A stretch of DNA of 64,000 nt from Cryptomeria japonica (lineage: Eukaryota; Streptophyta; Pinopsida; Cupressales; Cupressaceae), in assembly GCF_030272615.1 (NCBI RefSeq), contig NC_081406.1, positions 139,647,361-139,711,360 of the forward strand. Reading direction: 5' to 3'. Both the position numbers and the translations under genes were made by a program. A model generated the notes under the pieces. The model had not been told where the DNA came from. It searched no databases and saw only the letters and a program-made list of their open reading frames with translations. Positions 23,841-33,874 of this stretch are shown here, in pieces; within the stretch, counting starts at the first letter, position 1, and the number at the start of each line of letters is the position of its first letter.

Positions 23841-25594
23841 AACACATGCGTGACCCCTTAGAACCGCATATGACCCCTTATAAAATTATAGTGTGAACAA
23901 CATACCCCTTAGTCCATCAAATAGTGTCTTAACACATGCGTGACCCATTACAACCGCATATGACCCTTTATAAAATCCTAGTGTGAACGACATACCCCTT
24001 AGTACATCACATAGCCTCTTAAGGGGTCGTATGTGGTCCTAAGGGGTCATGCATGCATTAACACATGTGTGACCCCTTAGTAGGTCACATAGGACCCCTT
24101 ATAACATCCTACTACTATACATATGACATTCCCCTTAGGATCACATAGTGTCATAAGGGGTCATATTTGGTCCTGAGGGGTCATGCATGTGTTATAACAT
24201 ATGCATGACCCCTTAGAACCACATATGACACCTTATAAAATCCTAGTGTGAACGACATACCCCTTAGTCCATCACATAGTGTCTTAAGGGGTCATATGTT
24301 GTCCTAAGGGGTCACACATGCATTAACACATGCGTGACCCCTTAGTAGGTCACATATGACCCCTTACAACATCCTACTGTACATATGACATTCCCCTTAG
24401 GATCATATAGTGTCCTAAGGGGTCATATGTGGTTAGAACCACATATGACCCCTTATAAAATCCTAGTGTGAATGACATACCCCTTAGTTCATCACATAGT
24501 GTCTTAAGGGGTTGTATGTGGTCCTAAGGGGTCACGCATGCATTGACACATGTGTGACCCCTTAGTAGGTCACATATGACCCCTTATAACATCCTACTAT
24601 ACATATGGCATTTCCTATGTGTCCTAAGGGGTTGAATATGTGGTCCTAAGGGCTCATGAATGCATTAACACATGCATGACCCCTTATTAGGTCACATATG
24701 ACCCCTTATAACATCCTACTGTACATATGACATTCCCCTTAGGATCACATAGTGTCATAAGGGGTCATATGTGGTCCTAAGGGGTCATGCATGTGTTATA
24801 ACATATGCATGACCCCTTAGAACCTCATATGACCCCTTATAGAATCCTAGTGTGAACGACATACCCCTTAGTCCATCACATAGTGTCTTAAGGGGTCGTA
24901 TGTTGTCCTAAGGGGTCACGCATGCATTAACACATGCGTGACCCCTTAGTAGGTCACATATGACCCCTTATAACATCCTATTGTACATATGACATTCCCC
25001 TTAGGATCATATAGTGTCCTAAGGGGTCATATGTGGTTAGAACCACATATGACCCCTTATAGATTCCTAGTGTCAACGGCATACCCCTTAGTCATACCCC
25101 TTAGTCCATCACATAGTGTCTTAAGGGGTCGTATGTTGTCCTAAGGGGTCACGCATGCATTAACACATGTGTGACCCCTTAGTAGGTCACATATGACCCC
25201 TTATAACATCCTACTATACATATGACATTCCCCTTAGGATCATATAGTGTCCTAAGGGGTCATATGTGGTTAGAACCACATATGACCCCTTATAGATTCC
25301 TAGTATGAACGACATACCCCTTAGTCCATCACATAGTGTCTTAAGGGGTCGTATGTTGTCCTAAAGGGTCACACATGCATTAACACATGTGTGACCCCTT
25401 AGTAGGTCACATTTGACCCCTTATAACATCCTACTGTACATATGACATTCCTCTTAGGATCATATAGTGTTCTGAGGGGTCATATGTGGTTAGAACCACA
25501 TATGACCCCTTATAAAATCCTAGTGTGAATGACATACCCCTTAGTTCATCACATAGTGTCTTAAGGGGTTGTATGTGGTCCTAAGGGGTCACGC
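23841..25594. repeat. Palindromic tandem array of CCCCTTA/TAAGGGG units in Sola-2
   Basis: The array is built from short phrases: GACCCCTTAGTAGGTCACAT, GACCCCTTATAACATCCTAC, CATTCCCCTTAGGATCATA and GTGTCCTAAGGGGTCATATG. They combine into higher-order units of about 220 bp; the phrase GGTTAGAACC recurs at 25268 and 25488, and earlier at 24431 and 25035. Around GGTTAGAACC the two arms GGGGTCATATGTGGTT and AACCACATATGACCCC form a perfect inverted repeat with a 3-base loop. The array ends exactly at the ATG of the accessory gene. Its left part was displaced to 15010-15165 by the nested LTR element. Confidence 0.92.
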
Positions 25595-27439
25595 ATGCAG
25601 GATCCTCCACAACAGGATCCTCCACAGCAAGATCCCCCCTTGCCTGACATTGCTACTATTTTTCATTACAGTGATTGGGAGTTGTATATGTTGAGGGCCA
25701 TACTAGATGACCCTCGTACTGATGGCGTGTACAAGAGTACGTGCACGTCCATTTTTGACAGTTTGCAAACATTGAGGGACCGCTTAGTATCTCATACCTC
25801 ATTCTCACCTGAGGTTATAGAGGATATATATAGACAGTTGAGGAGTGAGGTGAGGGGTCCTCATTCTTTTGTTGATGTGGTGGGGGTGGTCTCGAAGGAG
25901 ACCATCAAGTAGAGATGCTTCCCACAATATCAGGAGAAGAGTAAGGTGAGGGGATATTAGGTTACCAGATGTATCGACCCACAGGTTGCATCACTGATTT
26001 ACCCACAATTCTTAGCAGCCCATGGTCATTATCCTAATAATGACCAGATTCCATTATACTTTGTACAGCAGGTATTTACTGAGGTTCATTGTCAGATGAA
26101 ACCAAACTACCTTGATATTCTGGGATATTATGGATAGGGGAGGGGCAGGATTGCTGATAGAGATGCATATCGTAGGCGTGATAGAGCTCTGCCTAGACAC
26201 AGGGACCTTGTTGGCCAGAGATTTCCTGCAGTAGTCCTAGCCATGGCACCCATAGTGGATCATGTTGTGATTGCTTCTCAGAGAGAAGAAATTGATAGGA
26301 TTGGACAGACTGCATCAGCAACAGCCACCATATCTTCTGATAGGGTGGGCAGATATATGATGAGTCGACCACGTTCGTGATCATCCATAGATCATGCATC
26401 TTCTAGTCATGGGGGGCTTCAGATTCAGATGATCGGTATATTTCTGCTGGCATCCCCTCCCCAGATGAGGTAGCAGCTATAGTCAGAGGTAGTAGACATG
26501 TACAGATGTCACAGTATTTAGCCGAGGACCTACTACATGCTTATAGTTTTATTTCATCTCGACTTGGGATACCATTGGGTGATGTTAGAGAGGAGATTCT
26601 CAGAGATGGTCAGGCTATAGCGGCATCGATGCATACCCCGAGGCAGTCACAACATTCTCATCACTCTACGCATGCTCCAGGCACTGACCCACCTACAGAT
26701 CACTCTGTTGCTGCAGAGGAGGAGCTACGAGCTGATCAGCTCCATATCAAAGATGAGGGCCGGTTGGATTCATTTGAGGAGGAGATACGAGCTGATCAGG
26801 TACATATCACAGATGAGGGTTTGGACTCATTTGAGGATGAGCTGAGAGATTTGAGCCATACTGGATTTATGGACATGCTACTATAGTCAGACACTTCATC
26901 CACGATGCCCACTCATCTAGTTAGCCCCTTGCACTCCTCAGTGATACGTACAGCTAGAGAGAGATATGCAGACATGAGTGATGTTGTTGATATGATCACG
27001 CGACAGGATCAGACTATACAGCCTACTCCAGGTGATACACAGGTATGTACACGTACATGTGCGTTTAAAATTTTAGAAGATATGTATACATACATTGCAA
27101 ATTTGTACCTGATAAATCTATATATATAGATCTCATGTTTAATAAATAATCTAGAGTTCTAAGTTTTAATTTGTAGATCATTTAAATTGATTGTGGACTA
27201 ATCCTTAAATTGACAGTTAGCTCATGTCACTCCTTCCTTGAGCTCTGAGCATGTGCGTAGGAGAGATTCTTTAGATGTTGTTAGTGTACAAGTTAGTTAT
27301 GGTTTTTGGTATATATATTTGATGTACATGCACGTCTAGAGAGATGGATATATTATATTTAATATTTAAATAAATTCTACTTTTGCAGGACTCCCCCTCA
27401 GATGGTCGCTCAGTTCGTAGCCGACATGATCCCTGTTGA
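25595..27439 (+). pseudogene. Sola-2 accessory gene (multi-exon, decayed)
   Basis: The frame starts MQDPPQQDPPQQDPPLPD at the edge of the palindromic array. It continues with an amphipathic stretch (WELYMLRAILDDPRTDGVYK) and a segment ending VVSKETIK before a TAG near 25912. In the next stretch, QIPLYFVQQVFTEVHCQM, NYLDI and GRGRIADRDAYRRR match the LMYFLKKLWAEF, NYFDI and GRGMPQDRRGE block of the Sola-1 accessory gene, although the rest is very different. A GT-AG intron lies at 27043-27216 and another ends at 27388; the last exon encodes SPSDGRSVRSRHDPC before TGA. Stops and frameshifts near 25950-26000, 26140 and 26380 show decay. No known domain was recognised. The true N-terminus may have been lost when the array expanded. 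Confidence 0.7.
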
Positions 27440-27516
27440 TTTGCTCCAGACTTTATAGCTCATTTACATTTATCTTTTTATATACTTTCATATTATATAT
27501 ATTCATGCACGTACAT

Positions 27517-27690
27517 GGAGTTTAGACTCTAGATTATACTTTATACCTAGTTTGTGTTTTACTCTAGATTATACTTTATACTTTATACATGGAGTTTAGA
27601 CTCTAGATTATACTTTATACCTGGTTTGTGTTTGACTCTAGATTATACTTTATACTTTATACATGGAGTTTAGACTCTAGATTATACTTT
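27517..27690. repeat. 74-bp minisatellite
   Basis: The phrase GGAGTTTAGACTCTAGATTA starts at 27517, 27591 and 27665, giving a 74-bp period. Confidence 0.9.
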
Positions 27691-27860
27691 ATAAGTTTAA
27701 TACATGTTTGATTATATTCTAGATTTATGTACATGATGTTTGATTAAATTAGATTTAAATACATGTTTGATTAGATTGTATATTTCATGCATGTACAATG
27801 ACTTGTTTAGACTCTGATTATACATGTTTGATTATATTAGATTATATTAGATTATACATG

Positions 27861-29150
27861 AAATGAACAAACTAAACTTAATAGGTCATGTATTGAATAG
27901 TTCACATCTTGTACATTGTAGGTATGTGAGCTTCTAGGTATGTATATTGTAGTTAAATAGTTCATAGTTCATGTACATGTCCTAATTCCATATTAAATAT
28001 CAATTTTACAAATGTACATATTACATTTTAATTTAAATATGCATTTTTTAATTAAATACAAATACAATTACATACAATTAAACATGTACATTTAAATACA
28101 TCCTAATTTGATATAATGTATAAATAAACTTAAAAAATATTTATCCTTTAGTTTCAAATGTTCAAGTTACTTGAGATCTAGAATTTATCTTGATTGTATT
28201 AATTAGATTTATACATGTTTGATTAGATTAGATTTAAATACATGAAATTATTTTCAAATGTAAAAGAGTATGTATGATTATACATGTTTCAAGATTTTCA
28301 AACAAAAGAGTATGTATGAAATGAACAAACTAAACTTAATAGGTCATGTATTGAATAGTTCACATCCAGTACATGTATATTACATAGGTATGTATATTGT
28401 AGGTATGTGAGCTTCTAGGTATGTATATTGTAGTTAAATAGTTCACAACATGTACATGTCCTAATTCCATATTAAATATCAATTTTACAAATGTACATAT
28501 GTATTACATTCTAATTTAAATATGCATTTTTTAATTAAATACAAATACAATTACATACAATTAAACATGTACATTTAAATACATCCTAATTTGATATAAT
28601 GTATAAATAAATTTAAAAAATATTTATCCTTTACTTTCAAATGTTCAAGTTACTTGAGATCTAGAATTTATCTTGATTGTATTAATTAGATTTATACATG
28701 TTTGATTATCTATTAGATTTAAATACATGAAATGATTTTCAAATGTAAAAGAGTATGTATGATTATACATGTTTCAAGATTTTCAAACAAAAGAGTATGT
28801 ATGAAATGAACAAACTAAACTTAATAGGTCATGTATTGAATAGTTCACATCCAGTACATGTATATTACATAGGTATGTATATTGTAGGTATGTGAGCTTC
28901 TAGGTATGTATATTGTAGTTAAATAGTTCACAACATGTACATGTCCTAATTCCATATTAAATATCAATTTTACAAATGTACATATTACATTCTAATTTAA
29001 ATATGCATTTTTTAATTAAATACAAATACAATTACATACAATTAAACATGCACATTTAAATACATCCTAATTTGATATAATGTATAAATAAACTTAAAAA
29101 AAAATTATCCTTTAGTTTCAAAACAAGTTACTTGAGATCTAGAATTTATC
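27861..29150. repeat. Tandem triplication, 458/485-bp units
   Basis: AAATGAACAAACTAAACTTA starts copies at 27861, 28319 and 28804. Copies two and three are almost identical; copy one lacks a short stretch including CATCCAGTACATGTATATTA. Confidence 0.92.
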
Positions 29151-29202
29151 TTGAACTTACATTAAAATTCAATTCATGTGGATTACTAAATGTATATATA
29201 GT

Positions 29203-32200
29203 TCATACCACATCAAGTGGTTCACAACGCTCTTCAATAACACTTAATATTTTGTCATGATCTTCACTATGTAGTCTCCACTTTTGAGACCGCCCTCGAC
29301 GTGGAACTGTTTGAAGAATTAGGCCAACAGCAATGACCAAGTGACTATACTGATATACCTTGTTGTCAATTTGGTATTCAGTGAAATGAATCCCATGTTG
29401 AACAATTTTAACTTGTTTGAAATATGTCCCTTGCACTACAACTGATCCTGCATGTACATGTATATAAGAAATGTGAGAAATTAAAAAATTTCACATAAGC
29501 AATTTGTACATGTACATGTACATATTCAAATCAGAACTCAAACCTGTGGGAAATGACATTCCATCACTCATCTCAGATTTTGATAACTTCTTTCTCTCTT
29601 CTGTGCAACACAATAAATAATAACTAACACCTTCTATATTTTCATCTTCTACTATGACTGCAAAAATATCTCCTTCAATTTGACACAAGTTAAATAAATT
29701 CTAAGTTATATGTCATTTTTAAGGAAATGTTTACATGTGTACGTCATGTATGTACCTTTTTTAATCAATCCTGAAATATGATCGTAATCACCAGAAATCA
29801 AAGGAATGTCTTCAAAGTTTTCATCCTCATTTGAATCCTCGTATGTGTCAGAAACATCTAGTGGCATCATTTTCCATTCACTAACATATCCAAGCTCTTG
29901 GTTCTTGCAATCAACATAGTTTTCGAAAATGCATTCAGAACAAAAACATGAATAATCCCTAGTGTATAATGTCCATGGACGATTATCTGTACTCATGACA
30001 CAATGCAAAGATCTTGTCCTCTCCACACTCTTGCATCCATGCATTGATTTTCTATCCACATCTGCAAAATGTACATGTGTACAAGAATGTACATGTAGAT
30101 CAAGTTGTTAAATTAAAAAAATAAAAATAAAATACTAAAAGAGAACACGTACCGGTTATCTCCCAAAACACTCTATATGGAATGGGCTTATATGTTCTCG
30201 ATGATGATTCCCCAGGATAATTCGGTTGCTCAAAGTGTTTCTTACACCATTCAACAACATCATGTGCATTTTCTATACGTTCTCCTGTGTACTTTATTTG
30301 ATGCTTTCTTAGAGCACATTTGATACAAGCTCCTGCACCATCATGTTCACCCTTTCCATGACCACTCTCAAAAAAACTCCAAACATGTGGTATTTTGTCA
30401 TTTCGATGATATCTACATAGTGCATAAAATGGCCTCAAAGATTTAAATTGTGTCGCACATCCATCAGACCAAACAAAATGTTTAACTATTGTTATGCCTC
30501 TATCTTTCAAATATTCAAAAAACTTCTTAAAGCAATGTTGTACAAAAAGTGTGTCATGCTCCTTATCATCACTGATATAAAAGTGGTACTCTTTCTTAAT
30601 GACATGATTTTCAAATGTACTATCAACACCATCCAAATTCATCTATGCATGTTGATAACACACATGCACGAAAATAGCGATTTGCTTTGAAAAGTAATAC
30701 TCTGATTGAATCTCTTTTTGATGTGCAAAAGAGTAATTCTCTGCGAAGTCAACTACAAATAGAATAGTTCCAAGTGGGAAAGTGTCTCTTAATCTTTTAA
30801 ATTGTTCTACTTGCCACTTGGCAAAAAAACCATGGCATATGTATGGTTTTATCAACTTACGAAAATTTTCCATAAATGTTCCAATAGGTATTTCCTCTTC
30901 TACATAATCTAGTCTTGTAGATTCCTTTCCAAATTTTGTTTCAAATTTTTGGTACTTGTAACTCTTTCAATTTACCATCTTCCTCATTTTAGTATCTTCA
31001 TCTCTCAAAGGCAATATAGCCAAGTCCCCGCATGTTCCACAAATTCCTCTTATGCAATTTATTTGACCGGTTGCATTATCATCTGATTTATCACATAAGA
31101 TGGATGCTATGAATTGACTTGTTCATTTAGGAGGAGCATTTTCATAACCATCATTATCTTCTCTAATCTTTCAAAACACCTGATAGTACAAGTCAAATTT
31201 GATGTGATAACGACAACAACAAGTTTCGAAAACTTTGTTTAGGTTCACATAATATGGCCTTAACCGTTCAAACATGGTTTGTCCAACCTTTATATGAGGG
31301 TTTGTTTTAGTAAACAATACATACAATTCATGTTTTGTTGTGTCTATCCAATGTTTTACATGGAGATCATAATGATTAGGACCAATCCTTTGCTTGATAA
31401 CATCTCTACTATTTGATGAAGGGCGAGTATTATCATTCCAAAAACTTGTCACAAAGTTCCTAACAACATCTTCAATTCTATCAGAACGAGGAGCTCTACA
31501 CATAATTGCCCAATTCCCTTCTGAGGTAGTATCATCCAAAATCTTTCTCCTTTTAACATATTTAGATATTGTCCTTCTACTAAAACCAAACTCAAATGAT
31601 AGTGAAGAGATTTGTCTTTTTTGAGGCAATCTTTCATTTACTAAAGATGTCAACATCACTCTTCTTGAAATGGTCTTATCTAGTTTTCAAGATTTTTTAC
31701 CAATGTTCACCAAACCTTTCTTAACATTATCAACAATAGATTTTTGTAGCTGAGAAGATTTCCTCTTTTGACTTGTTGTATCTATACCCAACAATTTCAT
31801 TGGATCTATTAAGTCTTTATGAGTAAGTACAATTGATAACAATTGAGCTTTTTCTAGTGTAGTATCAAGATTGTTGAAATGCGACATTATTTCTTTTCCA
31901 CTTTTATTCATTGACCTCCTTTTAGTATGTCTAGGTTCTTCACTGAGACGTTTCAACTCATCCACATCCATTTCAAGTAAATGATCTAAATTTTTATAAG
32001 AAATATTTCTCTTCACCTGTTTAGCTAGATCCACAATATGCTCATCCATATCAGTGGTAGGAGGTAAGGAGCCTGACCCCTCTCCTTCAAAGGTCTCCAT
32101 TGGTTCAACTTGGACAATCTCCTCCCTATGTTCATCAACTATATTGTGTTCTTCAATAGGTTCGTTTGCCCATTCTACACATAATTTAAGAGTTTGTGTA

Positions 32201-32727
32201 AGGTTCTTGAATTAATTAGAGATTATTCAATTAGGATTAAGAATAGGGATGAATTTTGCTTAAAGCTTTACATGTTAAAATTAGCCCATTCAATTTGGTT
32301 TATTAAATTTAATTACTTTCAGGACCTTATTGTTATAACTCTAATTAAATTACCTGTTTAGGTTTAAAGTTCAATTTGTTCTCAAGTTAGGATTAAAGTT
32401 CAATCTCTAATTTTGAGCACTAATTTAACACATAAAATAAAATACAATTACACAACAAGCAAGTTGATGGAATTTGAAATTTGCAAATACACATGTATTA
32501 TCTCAAATTAATTATGCTTTCCAATTAAAACAAAATTATTTTTAATCCTATTAAAAATATTAGATAAAAAATATTGAATTCTAATTAATTGATACGTAAT
32601 ACATATTAAATTAAAAATACATACTTGCATCATGATATCTTTGTCTTCTTTGTTCTCGATATATTTCTTCCGTTTCGGGAGAATAATTCCTTGAAGTCTT
32701 ATTTTGCCTTCTCTTCTTGTTTCCCAT
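29203..32727 (-). pseudogene. Sola-2 transposase (DDE/D motifs complete, several stops, GT-AG introns)
   Basis: Minus-strand transposase. The ATG at 32727 gives a basic MGNKKRRQNKTSRN start matching Sola-1. An AT-rich intron at about 32175-32624 leads to an acidic exon (EWANEPIEEHNIVDEH). Next are a helix-turn-helix-like FSRRTISKYVKRR (about 31560), SFWNDNTRPSSNSRDVIKQR, a CCCRYH cluster near 31220 and a CGTCG-type cysteine pair. The catalytic motifs are VVDFAENYSF (near 30740), VWSDGCATQFK (near 30455) and FFESGHGKGEHDGAGACIK (near 30340). Introns at 30062-30152 and 29458-29543 have clean GT-AG ends; the last exon is the GSVVVQGTY / YSHLVIA module. A frameshift near 31175 (QVF then a stop, with ERLEK in the next frame) and a TAG at about 30643 show that this copy is not intact. 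All catalytic acids visible in the family are kept. Confidence 0.87.
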
Positions 32728-32894
32728 GCTTTTACAAAACCTTCAAATTATTGCCTTCAAAATAATTCTCAAATGTCTTCTTTCATCCAAAAATGCGAAT
32801 TATTTTAATCATTTGGGTGATAAAAAACAAAAAAAAATTATGGATATTTATACGATTCCACAAATGAAAAAAAAAATGAAAAATGCGTCGGCCA

Positions 32895-33060
32895 GAGTTC
32901 GAACAAAAGCCGACAGTTAAAAATTGTTGGGTTCGCTCAAACATGACAGTTACAAAAATGTGCATGCCAAAATTGAGCTCATTGGTTTGAGTGAATGGGG
33001 GTTCGCTCGAACCGTTTTGGGTTCGAGCGAACCCAATTCGCTCGAACTCATGTTCGTTCA
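32895..33060. repeat. Right subterminal palindrome cluster of Sola-2
   Basis: Copies include GGGTTCGCTCAAAC, GGGGTTCGCTCGAACC, GGGTTCGAGCGAACCC and AATTCGCTCGAACTC, in both orientations. They mirror 14204-14375. Confidence 0.8.
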
Positions 33061-33831
33061 AAACTGCAAACTAAGGGTTTCTCCCAAAAACTTTCAAAGT
33101 TCTGAAGAATTAATGACTTTGGAGCTCTGGTTCAATGCACGAATGAAATAATCTTGATAACCCAAAAATATTAGATGGTAGTACTCGAAGCAAGCTTTCT
33201 AACGAGTATAATTTTGTTATATTTTGAATTTATTATGTTCTTGTTTTTTTAATTTTATGGAAAATTGGTTTTTCATCGAACATGAACTTCTCTGTTCAAC
33301 GCATTGGGAAAGTTAAGAAACTAATTCAAAAAAATTCTGAAAAATATCTATGCCCCTGGTATTGATGTCTTCTTTCTAACAAAAAAAAAAATTGAATTTC
33401 GATTTATATAGAACAAGTTATGTGTTCAAACGTAAACCTATGTTTGAATTATGACTAGTCGGACTTCAAAACTTTATAAAATGAAAAATATTGAACATAT
33501 CACTATAAAACCAAATGCAAGCCTTGGATATTGATGTTACAAACCAAAATTTGAAAGAATTGAGTTTTTATCCTTTATAGAAAAAAAGTTATGCGTTGCG
33601 GGAGGCACATCACTCTTAAAAAATGTAGTTTGTTGTAAGAAACTACTTTTCGAGGGAGATGGAAATTTTTTTTAAAAATCCTTCAAAAAAATTTGAAAAA
33701 AATGTATATAGAATCTACAAACAAAATGCTAGAAATCACTAATTTACATCATCTTCAAATTTTTAATAGTTTAAAAGTTATAGTTCTCGGAAGTTGAAGA
33801 TTATTTTTAAAATGTACATCTCAGTGTCAAA
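33061..33831. other. AT-rich right arm of Sola-2
   Basis: No gene or clear repeat seen; the sequence is AT-rich between the palindrome cluster and the right TIR. Confidence 0.55.
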
Positions 33832-33870
33832 AGTGGCAAAAAAGTGGGAACCATTATTATGAGTTCACCC
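33832..33870. repeat. Right TIR of Sola-2
   Basis: Ends ...GAGTTCACCC. Its complement pairs with 14131-14166. Confidence 0.93.
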
Positions 33871-33874
33871 GGCT
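33871..33874. repeat. Right TSD of Sola-2 (GGCT)
   Basis: Exact copy of 14127-14130; the LTR sequence then continues GGTAGGTGGAGG as in the 5' LTR. Confidence 0.95.

Larger units (their letters stand above)
27440..29202. other. AT-rich spacer between convergent Sola-2 genes
   Basis: No gene seen. It is made largely of tandem repeats listed separately, with many ACATGTACAT and TGTACATG motifs. Confidence 0.65.
14131..33870. mobile_element. Sola-2: DNA transposon with TIRs and 4-bp TSD, carrying a nested LTR element
   Basis: It has perfect boundary evidence: GGGTGAA...TTCACCC ends, an exact GGCT TSD and an empty-site copy in the other LTR of the same retrotransposon. Without the nested LTR element and its TSD it is about 11.1 kb. 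The layout is TIR, TTCGCTCGAACC-type palindromes, an AT-rich arm, a palindromic tandem array, a plus-strand accessory gene (25595-27439), an AT-rich repeat spacer, a minus-strand transposase (29203-32727), palindromes and TIR. The DDE motifs of its transposase are complete, unlike Sola-1. Assignment to the Sola superfamily rests on 4-bp TSDs and the D...D...E/D layout and needs a profile search. Confidence 0.9.

Noticed and set aside
23841-25594. CRISPR-like array
   Set aside because: The units are themselves palindromic, vary continuously, have no constant-repeat/variable-spacer structure and lie in a plant-type transposon.
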